A DNA stretch of 64,000 bases. Source: Chlorohelix sp037138995 (GTDB taxonomy: Bacteria > Chloroflexota > Chloroflexia > Chloroheliales > Chloroheliaceae). Shown in pieces: positions 50,434 to 58,668 of the stretch (position 1 is the first letter of the stretch; the number at the start of each line of letters is the position of its first letter). A program made the position numbers and the translations under genes. The stretch is from contig NZ_JBAXHI010000020.1 in assembly GCF_037138995.1 (NCBI RefSeq), forward strand, positions 3,138 through 67,137. The letters run 5' to 3'. Below the pieces are notes generated by a model. That model was given only the letters and a program-made list of their open reading frames with translations. It searched no databases and was not told the origin of the DNA.

Positions 50434-50468
50434 ATTTCAGGCAAGGGGCTTAAGCCCCTTGTTTTTGT
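50434..50468 (+). terminator. Terminator after the 50024 gene, also a repeat
   Basis: CAAGGGGCTTAAGCCCCTTG is a perfect palindrome followed by TTTTTGTTT. The left part, ATTTCAGGCAAGGGGC, is shared in inverse orientation with 10469-10494. Confidence 0.85.
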
Positions 50469-50491
50469 TTCTCACGAGCGTAAAATCCTAA

Positions 50492-51547
50492 TCAGCTTTT
50501 GGGTAAAAACTCGTTGCTGAATAGCTTGTTGTAGTCCAATTCTTTGGTGAGAGGCTTATTGTCGGCATCTTTCAGGATGCCAACCTGATACATAAACTTG
50601 GGGTAATCAGTCCACATTTTAAGGGTCTGGCTGCCCCATTGGGTTGCGCCCTCCTTATACTTCGGGCTGAGATAATCTTGGCTTTTATAAACTAGCTCTT
50701 TGTTGCTGAAAGTTCCGGCAGGGTTCGAGTTTATCAAAAGGTCTGCCGCATCTTTGGGATTGGCAATTGCGTAATCATAGCCGCGAGCGGTTGCCGCCAT
50801 GAAACGCTTGAGGGCATCGCCTTTTTTGGAAATCACATCTGCGCTTGTTTCAATTACAGGGGTATAGCGATCTGGTACGCCGTATTTGGTGATAGGGATT
50901 ACGTTCAGGTCAATCCCGCGCAATTTCGCCTCGATTCCGTCCCATCCCTCGAAAATCCACACGAAATCGGCTTGCTTGTTGAGAACGGCTTCGTAGCCAA
51001 AAACATTGGCGGTGATATTCTCAAAAGTGCCGTTGCCTCCGTCAAACTTAATCATAGAGTTGATGACAGGTTCTTCGTAGGTTGCGCCGAAGCCCGCATA
51101 CTTTTTGCCAACGAGCATTTTGGGGGAGATAAGCCCCGCGCTTTTGAGCGTAACTAATGCGCTGGTATCCTTCTGGATAATCCCTGCAATAGAGACAAGC
51201 GCTTGCCCGGCTGCTGCCGCGCCTGCAATGCTTTCAGCCGAACCGATGCCTAACTCAGCTTTGCCCCCGGCAATCAGGCTTTCGGGAGTAGCGGCTTCAC
51301 TGTAGGGCAGGATTTTCAAATCAATCCCCGCTTCGGCGTACCAACCTTTCGCCAACGCTACATATATGCCGGTGTGGTTGGTGTTGGGAACCCAATCTAA
51401 AGCCAATGAAAGGGTCTGGATAGGAACTTTGGTAGCTTCTCCGCTTTTGGCGGGAGTGGCGCTACTATCGCCACAAGCTGCCAGCAATAGGCTTGCGAGT
51501 AATACCAACGCCAACACGATGGCGTTTTTCTTGAACTTAACAGTCAT
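50492..51547 (-). CDS. thiY: ABC transporter substrate-binding lipoprotein, ThiY/NMT1 type
   Basis: A 351-residue binding protein with a lipoprotein signal peptide (LALVLLASLLLAACGDSS; lipobox LAAC, about residue 26). The mature part has the NMT1/THI5-like motifs LALDWVPNTNHTGIYVALAK, GWYAEAGIDLKI and GSAESIAGAAAAGQ. Family members bind formylaminopyrimidine or HMP, precursors of thiamine. It is the last gene of a TPP-riboswitch-controlled ABC operon, which supports the thiamine-precursor role. ATG at 51547 has GGAGGATAAA upstream. As a lipoprotein it would sit on the outside of the cytoplasmic membrane. Confidence 0.9.
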   Translation of the reverse strand: MTVKFKKNAIVLALVLLASLLLAACGDSSATPAKSGEATKVPIQTLSLALDWVPNTNHTGIYVALAKGWYAEAGIDLKILPYSEAATPESLIAGGKAELGIGSAESIAGAAAAGQALVSIAGIIQKDTSALVTLKSAGLISPKMLVGKKYAGFGATYEEPVINSMIKFDGGNGTFENITANVFGYEAVLNKQADFVWIFEGWDGIEAKLRGIDLNVIPITKYGVPDRYTPVIETSADVISKKGDALKRFMAATARGYDYAIANPKDAADLLINSNPAGTFSNKELVYKSQDYLSPKYKEGATQWGSQTLKMWTDYPKFMYQVGILKDADNKPLTKELDYNKLFSNEFLPKS

Positions 51548-51588
51548 ATTTTATCCTCCTTGAGCCAACTATTGTAGTTGACATAACA

Positions 51589-52359
51589 CTACTTATTAAG
51601 TTGGCGCATCTGGTAATACCACGGCATAACGCGCCACTGCACCAGCGAAACAAGCCCAAATAGTAACAGGCTGAATATTGCGGTTACGAATACTACCGCG
51701 AACACCAATTCACGGTTAAAGGAACGGGCGTAAAGGGAAATCAATCGCCCCAAACCTTTTTGCGCTCCGGCATACTCGCCCAGAATTGCGCCCGCTACGC
51801 TATAGGTTACGGCAATGCGGATGCCTGAAAACAGGCTTGGAAGAGCGGTGGGCAGTCGCAATTTCCAGAAAAGCTGGCGTTTGCTTGCGCCCAAAGCCCT
51901 GAAGATTTTCTCAGCATCGGGGTCAACTCCGGCGAATCCGTCCACTCCGCCAACGGTAATGGGGAAAAAACATACCAGCCACACAATAATAATCTTGGGC
52001 AGCATGTCAAAGCCGAACCAAATAATCAGTAAGGGCGCAATTGCGATTAGGGGGATGGTTTGGCTTGCCACCAGCAAGGGGTAAATTGCTCTTTTTGCCA
52101 GCAGCGAGTTATCCAGCAGCATAGCAAAGAGAAAGCCAAGTGTCAGCGCTACGGTAAAGCCAAGCAACGTTTCGAGCAATGTTACCAGCGTGTTGTCCCA
52201 GATTTCGGGAAAAGCATTTACCAGCGCGTTGGCTATTCTTAAGGGAGAAGGCAATATGCTGGCTGAAATAGCCGATACATCCACGTATATTTGCCAGATA
52301 GCGAATAACGCAATAACTAGCAAAACAGGCGGTAAGAGGGATTTCAAAAAATTAGGCAA
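51589..52359 (-). CDS. thiX: ABC transporter permease, ThiX type
   Basis: A 256-residue permease of the BPD_transp_1 superfamily with six hydrophobic helices. The ATPase-contact EAA loop is seen in DAEKIFRALGASKRQLFWKL, then LPTALPSLFSGIRIAVTYSV. The first helix and PSPLRIANALVNAFPEIWDN match taurine/nitrate/thiamine-precursor type permeases. Its start overlaps the end of the ATPase gene by eight bases. Together with ThiZ and ThiY it would import a pyrimidine precursor of thiamine. Confidence 0.9.
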   Translation of the reverse strand: MPNFLKSLLPPVLLVIALFAIWQIYVDVSAISASILPSPLRIANALVNAFPEIWDNTLVTLLETLLGFTVALTLGFLFAMLLDNSLLAKRAIYPLLVASQTIPLIAIAPLLIIWFGFDMLPKIIIVWLVCFFPITVGGVDGFAGVDPDAEKIFRALGASKRQLFWKLRLPTALPSLFSGIRIAVTYSVAGAILGEYAGAQKGLGRLISLYARSFNRELVFAVVFVTAIFSLLLFGLVSLVQWRVMPWYYQMRQLNK

Positions 52360-53107
52360 AATCTGCCTCCGGTTTCAGGATTGCTAACAGGCGAGCTTTT
52401 AGCTCTACTAAGGCTGAGTCGGAAACCGAACGCGGTTTTGGAATCAGGACTTCTTGCACCACGCGAATGGTGGTGGGTAGATGGGTGAATAGGTAGATTC
52501 GTTCGCTGAGTAGCAAGGCTTCCTCAATATCGTGGGTGATGAACAGGATGGTACGGCGTAGCTTTGCTTGCATCTCTGCCAACCATTCCTGAAGCCCTGC
52601 TCTGGTGAGCGCGTCTAACGCTCCGAACGGCTCATCCAGCAGCATAACCTCGCGTTCGGACAGAAAGGTTCGCAAGAGGGCAAGCCGTTGGCGCATCCCG
52701 CCGGACATTTGCCACGGGAAGCTCTTTTCAAAGCCCTTCAAGCCGAAAATTTCAAAGTAAGCAAGGGCATGTTCGCGGGCAATTTTGCGGGGAGTTCCGG
52801 CAAGCTCTAGTCCAAGCGCGGCATTATCCAAAGCGGAACGCCACGGTAAAAGGGCATCGCGCTGGAGCATATACGCCATTTTGCCCGGTTGTGGCTGGAA
52901 GGGCTGATTGTCGTAGCGAAATTCGCCCGAATCGGCAGTTTCAAGCCCCGCCAAAATATTAAAGAGGGTGCTTTTTCCGCAACCGCTAGGACCAACTAGC
53001 GAAACAAACTCGCCCCGATTTGCCACAAGGCTGATGTTAGTCAGCGTGGGCAACGCGCCATAGGATTTGTTTAGATTATTGATTTGTAGTTTTGGTATTG
53101 TTTCCAT
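52352..53107 (-). CDS. thiZ: ABC transporter ATP-binding protein, ThiZ type
   Basis: A 251-residue ABC ATPase. Walker A is LVGPSGCGKSTLFNI, the Q loop is AYMLQRDALLPW, the signature is MSGGMRQRLALLRTFLS, Walker B is VMLLDEPFGALDALTR and the H loop is ILFITHDIEEALLL. The Q-R-D-x-L-L-P-W form is common to the nitrate/taurine/HMP importer group. It is the first gene of the operon, with the TPP riboswitch and a terminator in its leader. No strong ribosome-binding site precedes the ATG at 53107. Confidence 0.92.
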   Translation of the reverse strand: METIPKLQINNLNKSYGALPTLTNISLVANRGEFVSLVGPSGCGKSTLFNILAGLETADSGEFRYDNQPFQPQPGKMAYMLQRDALLPWRSALDNAALGLELAGTPRKIAREHALAYFEIFGLKGFEKSFPWQMSGGMRQRLALLRTFLSEREVMLLDEPFGALDALTRAGLQEWLAEMQAKLRRTILFITHDIEEALLLSERIYLFTHLPTTIRVVQEVLIPKPRSVSDSALVELKARLLAILKPEADFA

Positions 53108-53128
53108 ATATTTCGATAGGTTAGAATC

Positions 53129-53167
53129 AAAAAAGCCACAGGAATACTGGAGAAAAATCCTGCGGCT
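53129..53167 (-). terminator. Riboswitch-controlled terminator before thiZ
   Basis: On the minus strand, AGCCGCAGGA pairs with TCCTGTGGCT (one G-U) and a run of six T follows. It stands between the TPP aptamer and thiZ, so it is probably the expression platform for transcriptional attenuation. Confidence 0.8.
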
Positions 53168-53225
53168 CGCCCGTTTATTCCACTTAATTAGATACGAAAT
53201 AGCTAGATAAATCGTAATTACGTAG

Positions 53226-53322
53226 AATTTCCCTTCGCCGGTATTACCCGGATCAGGTTCAAACGGTCGAAGATACTTTCAATCTTCCTCTCAGCCTGGA
53301 AAGCCCAAGCTCCCGTTGGTAT
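53226..53322 (-). ncRNA. TPP (THI-box) riboswitch
   Basis: Read on the minus strand, the aptamer shows the conserved GGGAGC, the pyrimidine-sensor GGCTGAGAGGAAG and the pyrophosphate-sensor CTGATCCGGGTAATACCGGC, followed by AAGGGAAA. The P1 and P3 elements fit the THI box. It controls the thiZ-thiX-thiY operon 120 bases downstream; TPP binding should favour the terminator and stop expression when thiamine is plentiful. Confidence 0.95.
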
Positions 53323-53350
53323 TATTTTTAAAAGGTGCAAAAATAATCAG

Positions 53351-53356
53351 ATTATA
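53351..53356 (-). promoter_or_regulatory. Extended -10 element upstream of the TPP riboswitch
   Basis: On the minus strand TGTTATAAT, an extended -10 box (TGnTATAAT), about 30 bases before the riboswitch. The -35 region is weak. Confidence 0.45.
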
Positions 53357-53410
53357 ACATCATGATATTTGGCAGTATCATAATACTTTTTGTTTTGTAG
53401 TACAAGTCAT

Positions 53411-53439
53411 TTGCAATGTACTTTTTGCCATGTTATATT
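53411..53439 (+). promoter_or_regulatory. Sigma-70 promoter of the SAM-riboswitch operon
   Basis: TTGCAA (53411-53416), a 17-base spacer and TATATT (53434-53439), about 40 bases before the first stem of the riboswitch. Confidence 0.6.
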
Positions 53440-53481
53440 TTGTTTAGATGCGAATAAAGCATTCATAACAACTGAATATTG

Positions 53482-53588
53482 CTCTCATCAAGAGAGGTGG
53501 AGGGACTGGCCCTATGAAGCCCGGCAACCGCCCGAATTTCGGGAGTGGTGCCAATTCCGGCAGGCAATTATTGCCTGAAAGATGAGAG
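53482..53588 (+). ncRNA. SAM-I (S-box) riboswitch
   Basis: The P1 arms CTCTCATC and GATGAGAG enclose the conserved AAGAGAGGTGGAGGGACTGG, CCCTATGAAGCCCGGCAACC and GGTGCCAATTCCGGCAGG blocks, and P4. SAM binding should favour the downstream terminator and switch off mtnA and any read-through genes. Confidence 0.96.
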
Positions 53589-53615
53589 GCGCTAACTTTG
53601 GTAAGTTACGTCTAT

Positions 53616-53657
53616 TCTCGGATTGATGCGAGCAACTGCTAAACCGAGGATTTTTTT
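53616..53657 (+). terminator. SAM-riboswitch expression-platform terminator
   Basis: CTCGG and CCGAG arms, with alternative pairing of CTCG and CGAG within the loop, followed by GATTTTTTT. It is in the leader just before the mtnA start. Confidence 0.7.
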
Positions 53658-53679
53658 GTTTTGCCAAAGGGGTGTTCAA

Positions 53680-54762
53680 TTGAACGAGAATGCAACTTCA
53701 ACGCCTACACTGAAAGTTAAAACAATAGAATGGCGAGATGCCGACCTCACGCTATTGTTAATTGACCAAATCAGGTTGCCGCATCATTTTGAGAATGTCG
53801 AGTGCCGTAACTTCCATGAAGCCGGAGAAGCGATTCGCACCATGATTGTGCGAGGCGCTCCTGCCATCGGAGTAACTGCCGCTTACGCTATGGCTTTGGC
53901 GGCTTTGGAATACCGTGACCTCCCCCGTGACGAATTTATCAAAAAGTTAGACGAAGCGGGCGTATGGCTTAATGAAACCCGCCCCACCGCTGTTAACCTC
54001 AAATGGGCGATTGACCAATGCTTGGCGCTCGCACACCGTCTGCACGATGCTTATATTCAAGTAGTCAGCATTCCGTGGGAAATCCTGAGATTGGCAAAGC
54101 AAATACAAGCGGATGACCTAGCTTTTTGCAAGGCAATCGGCGCGTTTGGCGGAGAGCTTATCAAAGATGGCGATAATGTTCTAACCCATTGCAACGCGGG
54201 TGGCTTGGCTACTGCTGGTTATGGCACTGCTGTAGGTGTGATTACCGCCGCGCATGAAGCTGGTAAGAAGATTCACGTTTGGGTGGATGAAACTCGCCCT
54301 TACCTGCAAGGGGCGCGTCTTACTGCTTGGGAAATGCAGCAACTTGGTATTCCTCATACCCTGATAACTGACAATATGTCGGGACATCTGATGCAACGTG
54401 GTAAGGTTCAATTCATTGTGACTGGGGCTGACCGCATAGCGGCAAACGGCGATACTGCCAACAAAATCGGCACTTACATGGTGGCAGTGCTGGCAAAGGA
54501 AAATAATATTCCCTTCTATATAGCCGCGCCGCTAACCACTATTGACCTGAAAATCAAATCCGGTGAGGAAATCCCAATCGAGGAGCGGAGCGCGGATGAG
54601 GTTGTTTTCATCGGCGGGAAGCGGATTGCGCCGGAAGGGGTTCACGCTGCTCACTTTGGTTTCGATGTGACTCCAGCGCGATATATTCACGGGATTATTA
54701 CCGAAAAGGGTATTGCGCGTCCACCGTATGAGCAAAGCATCCCGGCGTTGTTTGAAAAATAA
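53680..54762 (+). CDS. mtnA: Methylthioribose-1-phosphate isomerase
   Basis: Converts 5-methylthioribose-1-phosphate to the ribulose form in the methionine salvage pathway. The 360-residue eIF2B-like protein has the catalytic Cys in VLTHCNAGGLATAGYGTA and the Asp in VTGADRIAANGDTANKIGTY, with the substrate motif RGAPAIGVTAAYA. The start is taken as TTG at 53680 behind AAAGGGGTG; earlier in-frame ATGs at 53623 lie inside the riboswitch terminator and are not usable. It is the first gene under the SAM-I riboswitch. No other salvage enzymes (MtnB, MtnC, MtnK, MtnD) are nearby. Confidence 0.94.
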   Translation: MNENATSTPTLKVKTIEWRDADLTLLLIDQIRLPHHFENVECRNFHEAGEAIRTMIVRGAPAIGVTAAYAMALAALEYRDLPRDEFIKKLDEAGVWLNETRPTAVNLKWAIDQCLALAHRLHDAYIQVVSIPWEILRLAKQIQADDLAFCKAIGAFGGELIKDGDNVLTHCNAGGLATAGYGTAVGVITAAHEAGKKIHVWVDETRPYLQGARLTAWEMQQLGIPHTLITDNMSGHLMQRGKVQFIVTGADRIAANGDTANKIGTYMVAVLAKENNIPFYIAAPLTTIDLKIKSGEEIPIEERSADEVVFIGGKRIAPEGVHAAHFGFDVTPARYIHGIITEKGIARPPYEQSIPALFEK

Positions 54763-55005
54763 GCGCGGGTTGCACAAGTTTGTTGATTATGCGTAGTATT
54801 GAGTCCAGACTTTTGTAGTTTAAACACTTGAAATTAGGCTAAAGACTGGCAAAATAAACTATTAGCATGATTCTGTGTCTGAGTTGCTCTGAATTATAAC
54901 GAATCTAAAAATGCTCAGGTGTTCGGCTCTCTAATACTGGGGTTAGTTTTGGGGAGTAACGTGATGGTATTTACCAATGCTTGAAGTTATGCAGCAGGAG
55001 GAGTA

Positions 55006-55977
55006 ATGTCAATAATCGTAACAGGCTCTATCGCCTATGACCACATTATGGATTTTCCGGGTTTCTTTAAAGACCATATTTTACCTGAGAAAATTCATAT
55101 TCTTAATGTCTCTTTCCTGGTTTCATCGTTGAAAAAAATGCACGGTGGCTGCGCCCCCAATATTTCCTATACGCTGGCTTTACTTGGTGAGCGTTCGAGC
55201 ATTCTTGGCACAGTGGGACACGATTTTCAGGCTTATCGGGCAGCGCTTGAAGAAGTAGGGGTGGATACCAGCCTCGTAAAAGTTATACAAGATAAGGTAA
55301 CCGCCTCGTGCTTTATTACGACCGACAAATCCGGTAGTCAGATAACCGGGTTTTATCCGGGCGCGATGGAACACGCCAGCGAAGTACGGATTGAGGATGC
55401 TAATCCGCAAGACATCGAAATCTGCATAGTTTCGCCGGATGACCCCCGCGCAATGATAGAGCATGTGCATGAGTGCCAGCAGTTGAAAGTTCCTTACATC
55501 TATGATATTGGCTGGCAGGTGATTGCTTTCGATGGCGGCGCGTTGTTGGATGGGGTGAACGGCGCGAAATTGGTAATCGGCAACGACTACGAGCTAGAAA
55601 TTCTGCGTGAGAAAACCGGGCTAACGCCGGAAAAAATGCTTGAAACCTCCGAATATGTGGTTATTACCAAAGGCTCAGAGGGTTCTACTATCTATAGCCG
55701 TTCGGGTATTGCACAAATTCCCCCTATTCCCGCTAAAGTGGTACTTGACCCAACCGGCGCGGGTGACGCTTTTAGGGGTGGTCTTTTAAAAGGTCTTAGG
55801 CGCGGGTATGACCTTGACCAAATGGGGCGCGTGGCGGCATTGGCGGCAACATTCTGTGTTGAATCCAGTGGCACACAAGGTCAGAAATATACTATGACTG
55901 AATTTGAATCTCGCTATCACGAGTATTTTGGTACTCCTGCAATGCCATTATGGGAAGCGGAAGTTCTCGCAAAATAA
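55006..55977 (+). CDS. PfkB-family kinase, likely adenosine kinase
   Basis: A 323-residue ribokinase-fold kinase. The first signature region GGCAPNISYTLALLG and the C-terminal catalytic motif DPTGAGDAFRGGLLKGL (with base Asp) are intact. The position immediately before ahcY is telling: SAH hydrolase is reversible and needs removal of adenosine, so an adenosine kinase is expected. Ribokinase or another PfkB sugar kinase is the alternative. ATG at 55006 follows AGGAGGAG. It is separated from mtnA by 243 bases with no terminator, and from ahcY by 76 bases. Confidence 0.8.
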   Translation: MSIIVTGSIAYDHIMDFPGFFKDHILPEKIHILNVSFLVSSLKKMHGGCAPNISYTLALLGERSSILGTVGHDFQAYRAALEEVGVDTSLVKVIQDKVTASCFITTDKSGSQITGFYPGAMEHASEVRIEDANPQDIEICIVSPDDPRAMIEHVHECQQLKVPYIYDIGWQVIAFDGGALLDGVNGAKLVIGNDYELEILREKTGLTPEKMLETSEYVVITKGSEGSTIYSRSGIAQIPPIPAKVVLDPTGAGDAFRGGLLKGLRRGYDLDQMGRVAALAATFCVESSGTQGQKYTMTEFESRYHEYFGTPAMPLWEAEVLAK

Positions 55978-56053
55978 ACCAACGATTTTAAACGGTTTTT
56001 CTGGAAATCGGCGTGTTTTTACGCCGGATAATTACAAGGAGATGATTAAAGGG

Positions 56054-57316
56054 ATGACGCAAGTCAATAATTACGATGTTAAAGATATGACGCTTGCCGG
56101 AAAAGGGCGCGACCGCATAGCTTGGGCTGCTCTTGAAATGCCAGTTTTGAAGCAGGTTAGAGACCGTTTTGAAAAAGAACAACCTCTGGCAGGGCAAAGA
56201 CTCGGTTGCTGTCTTCACATTACAACTGAAACTGCCAACCTGTTGATTACTTTGAAAGCTGGCGGCGCATCAGTGGTAGCCTGTGCTTCCAACCCGCTCA
56301 GCACCCAAGATGATGTTGCCGCTGCGTTGGTGGAATACGGTATTCCGGTTTATGCCATCAAGGGCGAAGATAACGAAACTTATTACCGCCATTTGGATGC
56401 GGTGCTGGATTCTCATCCCACCCAAACTATGGATGACGGTTGCGACCTTGTTTCTCGCTTGCATCAGGATCGCCCTTCCCAAATTGCCGATATTATCGGC
56501 GGTACTGAAGAAACCACTACCGGTGTTATTCGTTTGAAGGCAATGGAGAAGGACGGCGCGTTGCGCTTCCCTATCGTGGCGGTTAATGAAGCCGACACTA
56601 AGCATATGTTCGACAACCGCTATGGCACCGGACAAAGTACCCTTGACGGGTTGCTCCGCGCTACCAATGTTTTGTTGGCTGGCAAGAATTTTGTGGTGGC
56701 TGGCTACGGCTGGTGTGGTCGCGGCTTGGCTTCTCGCGCTAGAGGGATGGGAGCGCAGGTTATTGTAACCGAGATTGACCCTATTCGTGCGCTTGAAGCG
56801 GTAATGGATGGCTTCCGGGTTATGACAATGGAACAGGCTGCCCCTATTGCCGATATTATCATCACTGTTACCGGAAACCTGAACGTAGTTGACCGCCAAT
56901 TGCGGAAGATTAAAGATGGCTGCCTTATCGGCAACAGCGGTCACTTTAATGATGAAATCAATATTGGATTTTTGGATGAACTATCCGAAACCCGCCGCAT
57001 AGTCCGCGAATTTGTAGAAGAGTTCAAATTCTTTGACGGGCGAAAGGTGTATTTGCTGGCAGACGGACGGTTGCTAAATCTTGCAGCGGCAGAAGGACAT
57101 CCCGCCAGCGTAATGGACATGAGCTTTGCCAACCAAGCGCTTGCCGCTGAATGGGTCTTCAAAAATCTTGGCACGCTGGAGAACAAAGTATATGTGGTTC
57201 CACGCGAAATTGATGAAAATATTGCCGCCCTTAAACTTAAAGCGATGGGTGTGGATATAGATGTTCTTACTGACGCGCAACAGGCTTATCTTTCCAGTTG
57301 GCAGAGTGGCACTTAG
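56054..57316 (+). CDS. ahcY: Adenosylhomocysteinase (SAH hydrolase)
   Basis: Hydrolyses S-adenosylhomocysteine to adenosine and homocysteine and so removes the product inhibitor of methyltransferases. The 420-residue protein keeps the substrate site (HITTETANLLITLKAGGASV, NEADTKHMFDNRYGTGQS), the NAD site (VVAGYGWCGRGLA) and the NSGHFNDEI motif. It is the archaeal/thermophile length, without the 40-residue insertion of many bacterial enzymes. The frame is open from 55904, inside the kinase gene, but ATG at 56054 or 56042 behind AAGGAG is the start. Confidence 0.95.
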   Translation: MTQVNNYDVKDMTLAGKGRDRIAWAALEMPVLKQVRDRFEKEQPLAGQRLGCCLHITTETANLLITLKAGGASVVACASNPLSTQDDVAAALVEYGIPVYAIKGEDNETYYRHLDAVLDSHPTQTMDDGCDLVSRLHQDRPSQIADIIGGTEETTTGVIRLKAMEKDGALRFPIVAVNEADTKHMFDNRYGTGQSTLDGLLRATNVLLAGKNFVVAGYGWCGRGLASRARGMGAQVIVTEIDPIRALEAVMDGFRVMTMEQAAPIADIIITVTGNLNVVDRQLRKIKDGCLIGNSGHFNDEINIGFLDELSETRRIVREFVEEFKFFDGRKVYLLADGRLLNLAAAEGHPASVMDMSFANQALAAEWVFKNLGTLENKVYVVPREIDENIAALKLKAMGVDIDVLTDAQQAYLSSWQSGT

Positions 57317-57340
57317 TTTGAGAGAGGAGACCGTAGTACA

Positions 57341-58567
57341 ATGAATACTTTTATGAGTTCCCCCCAATTCTTTCTGACCAGTGAAAGCGTTACTGAGGGG
57401 CACCCTGATAAGATGTGTGACCAGATTAGCGATGCGGTGCTGGACGCGATTTTTGAGCAAGACCCCCTTGCCCGCGTAGCTTGTGAAACTAGCACCACCA
57501 CTGGCTTAATTCTGGTGGCAGGTGAAATCACCACTTCTGCTTACGTCAATATTGACCAAATCGCGCGTAATGCGGTTCTCGATATTGGTTATAACAGCAG
57601 CGATATGGGCTTTGATGGCAATAGCTGCGGCATCATTGTGTCTATCAAAGAACAGAGCAGTGATATTGCTATGGGCGTGGATAAAGCCCTTGAAGCTAAG
57701 CGCGGCGAAATGACCGAAGAGCAGATTGACGCTATCGGCGCAGGCGATCAGGGTATGATGATTGGGTATGCTTGCAATGAAACTCATGAATTGATGCCTC
57801 TCTCTATTGCATTAGCCCATCGTATCACCCGTCGGCTTGCCGCTACTCGCAAGAGCGGGCAGTTAGGCTATTTGCGCCCAGACGGCAAGAGCCAAGTAAC
57901 GGTTGAATATAGCCATGGCAAGCCCAAGCGTATTGATGCCATAGTTGTTAGCACCCAGCACGCGCCCGAAGTTTCCAGCGAACAGATTGAAAAAGACGTT
58001 ATCGAGCAGGTTATTAAACAGGTTGTGCCGCTCGAATTGCTGGATGAAAATACCCGCTTTTACATTAACCCCACCGGGCGTTTTGTAATCGGCGGACCTA
58101 TGGGCGATGCTGGTTTGACCGGACGCAAAATCATCGTGGATACTTACGGCGGTATCGCTCGTCACGGCGGCGGCGCATTCAGCGGCAAAGACCCGACAAA
58201 AGTTGACCGCTCTGCCGCATATGCAGTTCGCTACGTTGCCAAGAACATCATCGCTGCCGGGTTAGCTGATCGCGTAGAGTTGCAGGTTTCTTATGCAATC
58301 GGCGTGGCGCGTCCTATCTCGTTGATGGTAGAAACCTATGGAACTGGCAAGGTTGCAGATGAGGTTATTCTTAATCTCGTTAACAAGTATTTTGACCTCC
58401 GCCCTGCCGGAATTATCAAGATGCTAGACCTGCGCCGACCCATCTACCGCCAGACGGCGGCTTATGGTCACTTCGGACGCACCGATATTGACCTGCCATG
58501 GGAACGCACCGACAAGGCTGAGCTTCTGCGACAAGAAGCGGGTCTTGCAGAGGCGGCAGTTCTCTAG
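57341..58567 (+). CDS. metK: S-adenosylmethionine synthetase
   Basis: Makes SAM from methionine and ATP. The 408-residue protein has SVTEGHPDKMCDQISDAVLD, the GAGDQGMM hexapeptide, YINPTGRFVIGGP and the P-loop-like GGGAFSGKDPTKVDRSAAY. ATG at 57341 follows GAGAGGAGA; a second in-frame ATG is four codons later. It is the last gene of the SAM-cycle group (mtnA, kinase, ahcY, metK) and ends at a terminator. Whether the S-box riboswitch reads through to it is not proven by the sequence. Confidence 0.97.
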   Translation: MNTFMSSPQFFLTSESVTEGHPDKMCDQISDAVLDAIFEQDPLARVACETSTTTGLILVAGEITTSAYVNIDQIARNAVLDIGYNSSDMGFDGNSCGIIVSIKEQSSDIAMGVDKALEAKRGEMTEEQIDAIGAGDQGMMIGYACNETHELMPLSIALAHRITRRLAATRKSGQLGYLRPDGKSQVTVEYSHGKPKRIDAIVVSTQHAPEVSSEQIEKDVIEQVIKQVVPLELLDENTRFYINPTGRFVIGGPMGDAGLTGRKIIVDTYGGIARHGGGAFSGKDPTKVDRSAAYAVRYVAKNIIAAGLADRVELQVSYAIGVARPISLMVETYGTGKVADEVILNLVNKYFDLRPAGIIKMLDLRRPIYRQTAAYGHFGRTDIDLPWERTDKAELLRQEAGLAEAAVL

Positions 58568-58589
58568 GCTAGGAACTTTTTCGCTATTC

Positions 58590-58628
58590 AAAAGGGGTCT
58601 TGCCATAAAAAGCAAGACCCTTGTTTAT
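58590..58628 (+). terminator. Terminator after metK
   Basis: AAGGGGTCTTGC and GCAAGACCCTT arms around a short A-rich loop, then GTTTATTC. It lies between convergent genes. Confidence 0.8.
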
Positions 58629-58668
58629 TCATATAATAAGTGACAGAGAAAGCTTTTGATAGACCCTC

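Noticed and set aside
53623..53679. Upstream ATG start for mtnA
   Set aside because: It lies inside the terminator hairpin of the SAM riboswitch; the TTG at 53680 has a good ribosome-binding site.
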